From: Methylophaga sulfidovorans
Lineage (GTDB): Bacteria > Pseudomonadota > Gammaproteobacteria > Nitrosococcales > Methylophagaceae
Assembly (NCBI RefSeq): GCF_900114205.1
Contig: NZ_FOSH01000008.1
Span: forward strand, 62,001 to 126,000
Length of the DNA: 64,000 nt
Direction of reading: 5' to 3'
The notes under the pieces were generated by a model. The model did no database searches. It was not told the DNA's origin and saw nothing but the letters and a program-made list of their open reading frames with translations. This document shows positions 18,130 through 25,265 of the stretch, in pieces. Made by a program: the position numbers and the translations under genes. Positions within the stretch are counted from its first letter, which is position 1; each line of letters opens with the position of its first letter.

Positions 18130-18158
18130 ATGATAATGATTATTATTAAGATTGGCAA
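18130..18158 (-). promoter_or_regulatory. Sigma-70-type promoter of the candidate small RNA
   Basis: On the minus strand, -35 TTGCCA (18158-18153), spacer of exactly 17 nt, and -10 TATCAT (18135-18130), each one base from consensus. Predicted transcription start is 18123-18125. Confidence 0.8.
18131..18145. promoter_or_regulatory. Fur box
   Basis: TGATAATGATTATTA matches the 7-1-7 Fur consensus TGATAATnATTATCA at 14 of 15 positions. It covers the -10 element and half of the spacer of the minus-strand promoter, the position expected for iron-dependent repression. It could also affect the divergent orphan gene, whose start is about 290 nt away. Confidence 0.82.
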
Positions 18159-18438
18159 GAAATATGTTTAACTTATTTTATAAATCTGTTTTTTCTTTTT
18201 AATTCAGTTTGTTATTTATTTTATGAAAAAAGAATATCTGAGCAATAGCTGACATTATTTATAAAAGTTGCGTGATAGCACAGGGTGTTGTGTGCAGAAT
18301 TTTGTTCTTTACATGCTTTTACATAGGTTTACTTTTTCCTATCTATTATCAATAAGTTAAAAGAAATATAGTGTTCTCAATATTAGTGACATAGCGGGAA
18401 TTTTATCGTCATCGTTAATAGATGATAAGGATGCTGTG

Positions 18439-18918
18439 ATGAGTGTAAACAATATAAGCAGTGTGTCGTCTCAGTATATAAGACAGCCATCTAGAACGGC
18501 GTTTTCTGAGAAGGCCAATGCTATTTATGCCAAGTTAAATGAACACGAACAAAGCTTTCTTGATAAAGATACGGTTGAGAAAGCACTTCATGCTTTTACT
18601 GATGTTCAGTCAGAAGTGTTTTCCTTGGGTAAAACTGAGCCGGACTCAGAAACGAATAATAAGGCTACATTAGCGAATCAGTATGACCTTGCATCTGAAC
18701 TGGCTATCCGCATGCAAGGCACAAGGAGTCAGATTCAACAACAGCCTGTCCTGCAACTAATGGTTGATGACACAGGTGTTCTAGTCAGTGAAAAAGTGAA
18801 AGGAAATACAGTTGTTGAGGAGCCTGTAAAAAGAACGCCAAACCAAACAAACAATAACTATGAACAAAAAAATATGGCTGATGAACAAGTCCAGCAACAT
18901 ATTTCAATCACCGCATAG
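18439..18918 (+). CDS. Orphan 159-residue protein, function unknown
   Basis: No family recognised. The protein is hydrophilic, without signal peptide, membrane segment or metal motif. The N-terminus is serine-rich (SVNNISSVSSQYIRQPS), the middle is helical (AFSEKANAIYAKLNEHEQSFL), and the C-terminal quarter is polar and rich in N, Q and V, probably disordered. An AGG lies 8 nt before the ATG at 18439. It has its own strong downstream terminator, so it is likely a real monocistronic gene. Its proximity to a Fur box is noted, but regulation is unproven. Confidence 0.7.
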   Translation: MSVNNISSVSSQYIRQPSRTAFSEKANAIYAKLNEHEQSFLDKDTVEKALHAFTDVQSEVFSLGKTEPDSETNNKATLANQYDLASELAIRMQGTRSQIQQQPVLQLMVDDTGVLVSEKVKGNTVVEEPVKRTPNQTNNNYEQKNMADEQVQQHISITA

Positions 18919-18939
18919 TTATATTTTTTCATCCTAGTT

Positions 18940-18979
18940 CCCCTGATAAAGATTCAATTGTGTTTATCAGGGGTTTTTT
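18940..18979 (+). terminator. Intrinsic terminator of the orphan gene
   Basis: CCCCTGATAAA pairs perfectly with TTTATCAGGGG, and the stem is followed by six T. It is 22 nt after the stop codon. Confidence 0.92.
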
Positions 18980-19076
18980 ATGTCTGGAATATGACTAACT
19001 GAGTAAATACATCACGGCCTAAGCGAATAGATTCTTGCTGTTTAACCGTTGAGAAAAAACGTTCTACCAAGCCCAA
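18978..19076 (-). pseudogene. Possible remnant of an IS transposase C-terminal region
   Basis: A 32-codon frame bounded by stops encodes LGLVERFFSTVKQQ followed by ESIRLGRDVFTQ. The VERFF-S-x-K pattern resembles the end of a DDE integrase-core domain as in IS3-type transposases. It lies directly downstream of the sensor kinase stop. There are no flanking inverted repeats, and the match is short, so it could be chance. Confidence 0.3.
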
Positions 19077-19095
19077 TTAGCGATTAGCAGCGTAG

Positions 19096-20553
19096 TTATT
19101 GCTTATATGGCAAACTGACTTCAACACGGAGTCCGCCTTCTTCTCTATTGGATGCTTTTATTTCACCACCATGACTATCAATAGCCCGGTAAGCAATCGC
19201 TAAGCCTAAACCGATACTATCGTTTCGTTCAGTCAAATGACCGCGAAAGAAAGGTTTAAAAATTGACTCTAAATCAGTTTCGGCAACGCCTGGGCCACTA
19301 TCTTCAATCGCAATCAGTAGCCGGTCTTTTGCACTGTTTGTTGATACTGTCAGGTTTACCTCTGAGTCTACTGGCGAGAACTTGATGGCATTGCGCACAA
19401 TATTTTCGATCGCGCGATGAATTAATTCACTGCGTACGGTGATAAAGATATCTTCAATCGCAGTGTAGTGGACCTGAATGTTTTTGCTGCTGGCCTCAAA
19501 GCGTGCATCACTGATAATTTCATCAAGCAGATCATTCAGGCAGATTTCGGTCTGTGCATTATCTGTGACACCGGTTTCTAAACGCGATAATACGAGCAGC
19601 TCACCGACGAGATCGCTCATTCGTTGTGACTCACGCTCGATACGCGTCAGTATTTCATGTGCCTTTTCCGGTTGTTGCTCAGCAATGCCGATGGCCGCTT
19701 GCATACGTGCTAAGGGGGAGCGTAGTTCATGTGAAACATCATGTAGTAAACGTTGTTGCGCTGACATCAGGTGGCCAATTTTTCCGGCCATATCATCAAA
19801 ATTTTTCCCTAGTTCAACTAATTCATCATGTCGCCGCCCCATTTTGTTACCGATACGAGTTTGCAGCTCACCTTCAGCAAGTCTTGCAAAAGATTGGCGT
19901 AACAAACCAATGGGTTTGGTGAAGTACCAAGCTAATAAGGCACTAAAAAAGATAGCAGCAATTAACCCCGAGCCAATGAGCAACATTAAAGGATAGGGCA
20001 CAGTCTCATCGGCTGGTGGAGGCAGACGTCTGGTTTCAAATGATGGAGCGGGGAATGGCTCATTTAACATTGGTGCTGGCCCAAACTCATGTCGCTCATT
20101 AGGCGGACCAATAAATAATGTTTCGGAAATCCCTGTTTTTATGGGAGAGAAAAGAAGTAATGAATGGCCTTCATTATCGGTAACATAGCGAATCGCTAAT
20201 GGAAACTCGCCCTGCAGGAATAAGGCCTTTGCATAAGCGACTTTTTTAGGGTCGATTGAGCGACGAAGGATGTCATTGCCATTGTCATCAATGGCATACA
20301 CTTTTGGAAAGGGTGCTTGTTGCGCTTTCTGCAGAAAAGTAATGAGAGCCTCTTCACCACCATAACTAAAAATATCTGCGGCCACTGAGACAAAGGCATG
20401 TGCGTGGACATCAATTTCAGAATCCGTTTTATTCGCCTGATCCTGAATAGATTTATGGTGTAACCAGACAACAGTGCCAACACTGATGCCAGCAACTAAA
20501 AGCGCTAGCCAAAATACGATAAAGAATTTCCAGAATAACCTACTCATCCTCAT
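19096..20553 (-). CDS. CpxA-like envelope-stress sensor histidine kinase
   Basis: The 485-residue kinase has an N-terminal transmembrane helix (about 9-31), a periplasmic sensor domain with a proline-rich end (RRLPPPADETVPYP), a second transmembrane helix (about 188-211), a HAMP linker, a HisKA domain with phosphoacceptor H275 (HDVSHELRSPL), and a HATPase domain with NIVRNAIKFS (N box), DSGPG and GLGLAIAY (G boxes). Its start overlaps the regulator stop by 4 nt. A CpxP/Spy-like periplasmic gene is divergent from the pair, which supports a Cpx-type role in misfolded-protein or metal sensing. The actual stimulus is inferred. Confidence 0.88.
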   Translation of the reverse strand: MRMSRLFWKFFIVFWLALLVAGISVGTVVWLHHKSIQDQANKTDSEIDVHAHAFVSVAADIFSYGGEEALITFLQKAQQAPFPKVYAIDDNGNDILRRSIDPKKVAYAKALFLQGEFPLAIRYVTDNEGHSLLLFSPIKTGISETLFIGPPNERHEFGPAPMLNEPFPAPSFETRRLPPPADETVPYPLMLLIGSGLIAAIFFSALLAWYFTKPIGLLRQSFARLAEGELQTRIGNKMGRRHDELVELGKNFDDMAGKIGHLMSAQQRLLHDVSHELRSPLARMQAAIGIAEQQPEKAHEILTRIERESQRMSDLVGELLVLSRLETGVTDNAQTEICLNDLLDEIISDARFEASSKNIQVHYTAIEDIFITVRSELIHRAIENIVRNAIKFSPVDSEVNLTVSTNSAKDRLLIAIEDSGPGVAETDLESIFKPFFRGHLTERNDSIGLGLAIAYRAIDSHGGEIKASNREEGGLRVEVSLPYKQ

Positions 20554-21236
20554 TCCCGAATAAACTGGTAGCCCTTACCACGGATGGTTTGGATATACGA
20601 TTGTCCGTCCTGCTGATTTCCCAGTTTTTGACGAATACTGCTCATATGGACATCAATGCTGCGATCAAATCTGACCAGGGGACGACCCAAAGCGCGTTGA
20701 GATAACTCATCTTTACTAACAACATGGCCGGCTTTGCGGACTAAGGTTTCGAGTAAGTTAAATTCAGTACTGGTGAGATCAAGTGGTTTATCAAACCATA
20801 AAGCCTGGCGTTTTTGAGCGCTTAACTGTAAAGGACCTATCTGGATATCCTGAGTTTGTATATCGACTATCGCTGCATCCATTCGACGCAGAATGGCACG
20901 AATCCGGGCAACGAGTTCTCGTGGTGTGCAGGGCTTTGGCACATAATCATCAGCGCCGGACTCAAGTCCGATAATCCGATCAATATCATCGCCTTTGGCT
21001 GTAAACATCAGTACTGGAATCAGGCTGTTTTGGCGAATCTGTAACAGGATTTCTGTACCGGTAATATCAGGTAACATCATATCCAGAATAATTAAGTCAT
21101 AATCACCCGTTAATGCCATTTCCAAACCAGCTTTGCCTGTCAAACTGGCACTGACCTGAAATTGCTCCTGTTGTAAATATTCCTGAAACAATTCAACCAG
21201 TTCAGCATCATCATCAATGATGAGTACATTAGCCAC
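20550..21236 (-). CDS. CpxR-like OmpR-family response regulator
   Basis: The 228-residue regulator has a receiver domain with the acidic pair D8/D9, phosphorylatable D52 (LIILDMMLP), a conserved Thr in FTAK, and Lys near 102 (DYVPKP). It is followed by a winged-helix DNA-binding domain (TSTEFNLLETLVRKAG ... RSIDVHMSSIRQKLG). It is the first gene of the two-gene operon with the kinase. A perfect CpxR-type box lies about 75 nt upstream of its start, consistent with autoregulation. Confidence 0.9.
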   Translation of the reverse strand: MANVLIIDDDAELVELFQEYLQQEQFQVSASLTGKAGLEMALTGDYDLIILDMMLPDITGTEILLQIRQNSLIPVLMFTAKGDDIDRIIGLESGADDYVPKPCTPRELVARIRAILRRMDAAIVDIQTQDIQIGPLQLSAQKRQALWFDKPLDLTSTEFNLLETLVRKAGHVVSKDELSQRALGRPLVRFDRSIDVHMSSIRQKLGNQQDGQSYIQTIRGKGYQFIRE

Positions 21237-21310
21237 ATTAAGCTCCTTATCCTATTTATGTTGTCATGATAGTGCTTACTCGCTGTCCGCTCCAGAGTTA
21301 AACGACTATC

Positions 21311-21325
21311 TTTACTCGTTTTTAC
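21311..21325 (-). promoter_or_regulatory. CpxR-type binding site
   Basis: On the minus strand the sequence is GTAAA-AACGA-GTAAA, a perfect match to the GTAAA-N5-GTAAA consensus known for E. coli CpxR. It sits between the divergent regulator operon and the CpxP/Spy-like gene, where it could act on both. A shared consensus in this genome is inferred. Confidence 0.72.
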
Positions 21326-21423
21326 CTTTAGCTAACCCTCATTAACATACTGATACTGGATACTACGTCATAACTGATGAGCTTAGGTAGGCCTAAAGAC
21401 TTAGTTGGAGCTGGAGCTAGCGG

Positions 21424-21888
21424 ATGAAGAAGTTAATATTTTTGATACTGTTATTGCCTATAGTGGCTATCGCGAATCCTATGATGGATAAAGATGTTCC
21501 ACCACCTCATAGTGATAACAAAATGCCGCCACCTGCAATGCATATGTTAGCCAGACCTGACGATGTGGGCTTTTTCTTACATAACCTCAACTTAACCAGT
21601 GATCAGAATGCCAAGATATTGATGCTAGTAGAAAAAGAACGTGATTTGATGGAAGAAGATCGTGATAAAGCTCGTAAAGTCAGACGTGATATAGAGGAAC
21701 TGACACTGTCTGATGATTTTGATAAAGAAAAGCTGGAAAAGTTAGTTGATCAGTCGCTGACGATTCATAAGCGTTATGCACTCAAAAAAGCGGAGTTTTC
21801 TCATGAGCTTTATAGTGTTTTAGATGAACAGCAACGACAGGCTTTAAAACTTAAAATGTTGAGTTTTAATACGCCATTCCCCGGTTAA
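21424..21888 (+). CDS. CpxP/Spy-like periplasmic protein
   Basis: This 154-residue protein has a cleavable signal peptide (MKKLIFLILLLPIVAIA, cleavage after about residue 18), a short Met/Pro/His-rich segment (MMDKDVPPPHSDNKMPPPAMHM) that could bind metal, and a helical domain with LTSDQ (the LTxxQ signature) and a second degenerate copy, LDEQQ. Members of this family are chaperones or inhibitors of the sensor kinase. It is divergent from the two-component operon and downstream of the CpxR box. GC content and codon use look normal. Confidence 0.85.
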   Translation: MKKLIFLILLLPIVAIANPMMDKDVPPPHSDNKMPPPAMHMLARPDDVGFFLHNLNLTSDQNAKILMLVEKERDLMEEDRDKARKVRRDIEELTLSDDFDKEKLEKLVDQSLTIHKRYALKKAEFSHELYSVLDEQQRQALKLKMLSFNTPFPG

Positions 21889-21899
21889 AAAGAACATGC

Positions 21900-21956
21900 A
21901 CGGCTCTCCCCGACCAATCCTCTCTCTCCCATCCCAGTGATGGGGAGGGCTGATGC
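21900..21956. repeat. Short hairpin-forming intergenic sequence
   Basis: Pyrimidine-rich DNA with TCCCATC and GATGGGGA arms around a 5-nt loop, between convergent genes. It resembles extragenic palindromic repeats; no second copy was seen here. It has no T-run, so its use as a terminator is doubtful. Confidence 0.35.
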
Positions 21957-21958
21957 AT

Positions 21959-22453
21959 TTATTTAAGTTTGGATAGTTGGGTTAAGGCATAACCTTGGTG
22001 ATATCCTTTGGCACGTATATTAAAGTAGTACTGACAATACGCTGAAAAATTATGGGGCGTACCTTCGGTCGGCAGATGAGTAAACATATCAATCAGGCTG
22101 ACAGCACTTTCTTCAATGCCAATTTCTAATAACATGTCTTCTAATTGAACCGCCCTGTTGGCAATCATGCGTGGGCTCTCACGGAAGTGATGTGACGCAT
22201 GTTGTAAAATCTCAATCCGATGCTCACGATCGGTTACTTCACCTCTTAATGCGGCTGCACTACGTAAAATCAACCAGTCTTCAGGAGCCAGACTATCGTA
22301 AGGCTCCAGCCACTTAGGAATATCGTCTTTTTCTAAAGGGGATGGAACTGTGCTGTCTGAAGCGGTGAGATCATATTCTTCTTCATTGTCACCACAGGCG
22401 CTTAACAGACCAATAAAAACAAGACAGAGAATAAATGGGATACGTATTTTCAC
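21959..22453 (-). CDS. Putative lipoprotein of unknown function
   Basis: The 164-residue protein begins with a lipoprotein signal, MKIRIPFILCLVFIGLLSAC, with C20 as the lipidation site; the next residues, GDN, put an aspartate near +2, which could favour inner-membrane retention. The mature part is acidic at first, then helical (DWLILRSAAALRGEVTDREHRIEILQHASHHFRESPRMI). No family is recognised. It is divergent from ung and convergent with the CpxP-like gene. Confidence 0.72.
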   Translation of the reverse strand: MKIRIPFILCLVFIGLLSACGDNEEEYDLTASDSTVPSPLEKDDIPKWLEPYDSLAPEDWLILRSAAALRGEVTDREHRIEILQHASHHFRESPRMIANRAVQLEDMLLEIGIEESAVSLIDMFTHLPTEGTPHNFSAYCQYYFNIRAKGYHQGYALTQLSKLK

Positions 22454-22637
22454 TCGTGCAACACCATATTAGTGACTAAATACTTGTAGGCTAGCATCAG
22501 AGTAAATATCACCCTATCGGAGATTCTCCTGATTTATTTTAGGAAATTTTTCCAGTGTTTGGTTTTATAAGCTGAATTTGGCTATTCAATAAGTGAATTC
22601 GGTATCATAGCGCTAGATTTTCTAGTAAGGAATAAAC

Positions 22638-23324
22638 ATGGTTCTGGAACAAGCGCCAAGTTGGCAGGCCGTCCTGGCTGCAGAGTTTGATGCACCTTAT
22701 ATGCAAAACCTGAAAGCCTTTTTGCGTCAAGAGAAAGATCAGCATAAGAAAATTTATCCTCATTCCGCTGATTGGTTTCATGCATTAGAAACTACACCGC
22801 TTGATAAGGTAAAGGTCGTTATTTTAGGGCAGGATCCCTATCATCAGCCAGGGCAGGCTCATGGCTTATGCTTCTCAGTCAAACCTGGCGTCAAAGTGCC
22901 GCCGTCACTGGTTAATATTTATAAAGAGCTGGAAGCTGATGTTGGGGTAACACCTGTTAAACACGGCTATCTGGAATCATGGGCTAAGCAGGGCGTATTA
23001 TTACTGAATGCCGTATTAACCGTAGAAGATTCTAATGCTAACGCGCATCAGGGAAAAGGCTGGGAACAGTTTACCGATAAAGTCATAGAAACCATTAATG
23101 CACAACGTGAGAATGTGGTGTTTATGTTGTGGGGCAGTTATGCCCAGAAAAAAGGCAGCGTGATTGATCCGCAGAAACATCTGGTTTTAAAAGCACCGCA
23201 TCCATCGCCTTTATCAGCGCATCGCGGCTTTTTAGGCTGTCGCCATTTTAGCCAGGCTAATGATTATCTGATACAACATGGTCAATCACCGATTAACTGG
23301 CAATTAGCCGAGGCTGTGTCATAA
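22638..23324 (+). CDS. ung: Uracil-DNA glycosylase
   Basis: Ung removes uracil from DNA to start base-excision repair. The 228-residue protein has the water-activating motif [18 protein letters not shown] (active-site Asp in GQDPYH), LLLNAVLTV, and the minor-groove loop [17 protein letters not shown] with catalytic His. This is the full family-1 pattern. The start ATG has an upstream AAGGA-like site. It is followed within 45 nt by the ABC-F gene. Confidence 0.97.
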   Translation: MVLEQAPSWQAVLAAEFDAPYMQNLKAFLRQEKDQHKKIYPHSADWFHALETTPLDKVKVVILGQDPYHQPGQAHGLCFSVKPGVKVPPSLVNIYKELEADVGVTPVKHGYLESWAKQGVLLLNAVLTVEDSNANAHQGKGWEQFTDKVIETINAQRENVVFMLWGSYAQKKGSVIDPQKHLVLKAPHPSPLSAHRGFLGCRHFSQANDYLIQHGQSPINWQLAEAVS

Positions 23325-23367
23325 GAAATTCTGCTAGACAGGCCCCGGCCTTGATACAATTCGCGCC

Positions 23368-25263
23368 ATGATAAAGTTCAATCAAGTCTCTCTTCGTCGC
23401 GGCACACAATTACTGTTTGAATCGGCCAATCTTATTGTTCACCCTGGACAACGTGTTGGTTTAACTGGGGCAAACGGTACGGGTAAGTCCAGTTTGTTTA
23501 CCATGTTACGCCAACAACTTCATGCCGATACCGGTGAGGTATCGATTCCTGAGGTGTGGACCATCGCACATGTGGCTCAGGAAACACCAGCCGTCGACAC
23601 CTCTGCACTGGATTATGTGCTGGAAGGTGATGCTGAATTAACCCAGTTAAATCAACAATTGGCTGAGGCAGAAGCGAATCATGATGGTCACCTAGTCAGC
23701 GTGTTACACGATAAGTTGGCCGCAATTGATGCCTACACAGCAAATAGCCGGGCAGGAAAATTGTTACATGGGCTGGGCTTTACCGCTGAGCAGGAAAGCT
23801 GGCCAGTGACAGCTTTCTCTGGCGGCTGGCGGATGCGACTTAATCTGGCACAGGCATTAATGTGTCGGTCTGATCTTTTGCTGCTGGATGAGCCAACAAA
23901 CCATCTTGATTTAGAAGCCGTGTATTGGCTGGAAGAATGGTTACGAGCTTATCCAGGCACATTAATCGTGATTTCACATGACCGTGATTTTCTCGACAGG
24001 GTAGTCACGCATATAGCGCATATTGAACAACAGCGGGTGAAACTCTATACCGGTAGCTATTCTGATTTCGAATTAGCACGGGCTGAGCATCTAGCCAATC
24101 AACAAGCGGCCCACCAAAAACAACAGCGTGAAATTGCTCATATGCGCAGTTTTGTGACGCGGTTTAAGGCGAAAGCGACAAAAGCCCGACAAGCTCAGAG
24201 TCGTGTTAAAGCCCTCGAGCGAATGGAGTTAATTGCACCGGCGCATGTGGATTCGCCTTTTAATTTCGAGTTTTTCCCGCCAAGTCGTCTTGCCACACCT
24301 CTGTTGGATTTAGATAAAGCATCGGTCGGCTATGACGAAAATAAGCCACTGATAAGCAATATCAAAATGCGTCTGGTGCCGGGAGATCGAATTGGATTAT
24401 TGGGGCCGAATGGGGCAGGTAAGTCGACGTTAATTAAGCTTATTGCTGGTGTATTAGAGCCTCTGACTGGTAAGCGTAAAGAAGGCAAAGATATCCGTAT
24501 TGGTTATTTTGCCCAGCATCAGCTGGAACAACTAAGACCAGACGACAGTCCGTTAAAGCACATCCAACGTCTGAATAAAATGGCATCAGAACAAGAATGT
24601 CGAAACTTTCTTGGTGGTTTTGGTTTCCACGGCGACAAAGCATTAGAGCCGGTTGCACCCTTTTCCGGTGGTGAAAAGGCCAGGCTTGTACTTGCGATAT
24701 TGGTCTATCAGAAACCGGCAGTATTGTTACTGGATGAGCCGACCAACCATCTTGATCTGGAAATGCGTTTGGCTTTGACCGTCGCGTTACAGGACTTTGA
24801 AGGTGCACTGGTTGTGGTCTCGCATGACAGACACTTGTTACGCACAGTAACCGATGATTTATGGCTGGTGTCGAATGGACAGGCGATAGTCTTTGATGGT
24901 GATTTGGATGATTATCGTCAGTGGTTATTAAATAAAGATAAACCGGAAAAAACAACAGAGTCGTCGTCAGCAGTTAATAATAAAAAACAAGACAGACAAC
25001 TCGCCGCACAGCAGCGGCAAAAGCTGCAACCATTACGCAATACTGTGAAAAAAGCAGAACAACAGATGGATAAGCTGAACCAAGCCTTATCTTCGATGGA
25101 AACGCAGCTTGCCGATACAGAACTTTATACCGATGCTAATAAGGATAAGTTAAAAGACTTATTACAGCAGCAGGCGGATCTTAAAACACAGCTGGATGAG
25201 ACTGAAATGCAATGGTTTGATGCCAGCGAACAATTAGAAGCAGCACAAGCTGCTGAGGAATAA
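23368..25263 (+). CDS. yheS: ABC-F ATPase, YheS type
   Basis: This 631-residue protein has two ATPase cassettes: Walker A GANGTGKSS and GPNGAGKST, signatures FSGGWRMRL and FSGGEKARL, and Walker [12 protein letters not shown] in both halves. A linker (HMRSFVTRFKAKATKARQAQSR) and a C-terminal coiled coil (about 535-628, KKAEQQMDKLNQAL) match YheS. ABC-F proteins act on ribosomes; E. coli YheS is reported to relieve particular stalls. It is followed by the uup gene after only 2 nt, so the two are co-transcribed. The start has no strong ribosome site. Confidence 0.92.
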   Translation: MIKFNQVSLRRGTQLLFESANLIVHPGQRVGLTGANGTGKSSLFTMLRQQLHADTGEVSIPEVWTIAHVAQETPAVDTSALDYVLEGDAELTQLNQQLAEAEANHDGHLVSVLHDKLAAIDAYTANSRAGKLLHGLGFTAEQESWPVTAFSGGWRMRLNLAQALMCRSDLLLLDEPTNHLDLEAVYWLEEWLRAYPGTLIVISHDRDFLDRVVTHIAHIEQQRVKLYTGSYSDFELARAEHLANQQAAHQKQQREIAHMRSFVTRFKAKATKARQAQSRVKALERMELIAPAHVDSPFNFEFFPPSRLATPLLDLDKASVGYDENKPLISNIKMRLVPGDRIGLLGPNGAGKSTLIKLIAGVLEPLTGKRKEGKDIRIGYFAQHQLEQLRPDDSPLKHIQRLNKMASEQECRNFLGGFGFHGDKALEPVAPFSGGEKARLVLAILVYQKPAVLLLDEPTNHLDLEMRLALTVALQDFEGALVVVSHDRHLLRTVTDDLWLVSNGQAIVFDGDLDDYRQWLLNKDKPEKTTESSSAVNNKKQDRQLAAQQRQKLQPLRNTVKKAEQQMDKLNQALSSMETQLADTELYTDANKDKLKDLLQQQADLKTQLDETEMQWFDASEQLEAAQAAEE

Positions 25264-25265
25264 CT

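Larger units (their letters stand above)
17910..18438. other. 529-nt intergenic region holding a Fur-regulated RNA candidate
   Basis: AT-rich DNA between divergent msrB and the 160-codon orphan gene. The left part (18018-18158) contains the RNA gene and promoter described separately. From about 18160 to 18425 I see only AT-rich sequence, presumably the leader and promoter of the gene at 18439, with no convincing -35/-10 pair. Confidence 0.6.

Noticed and set aside
17832-18149. Open frame of 105 codons on the plus strand overlapping msrB and the RNA candidate
   Set aside because: It runs antisense to the msrB start, the terminator and the Fur box; its protein has no recognisable pattern and there is no ribosome site.
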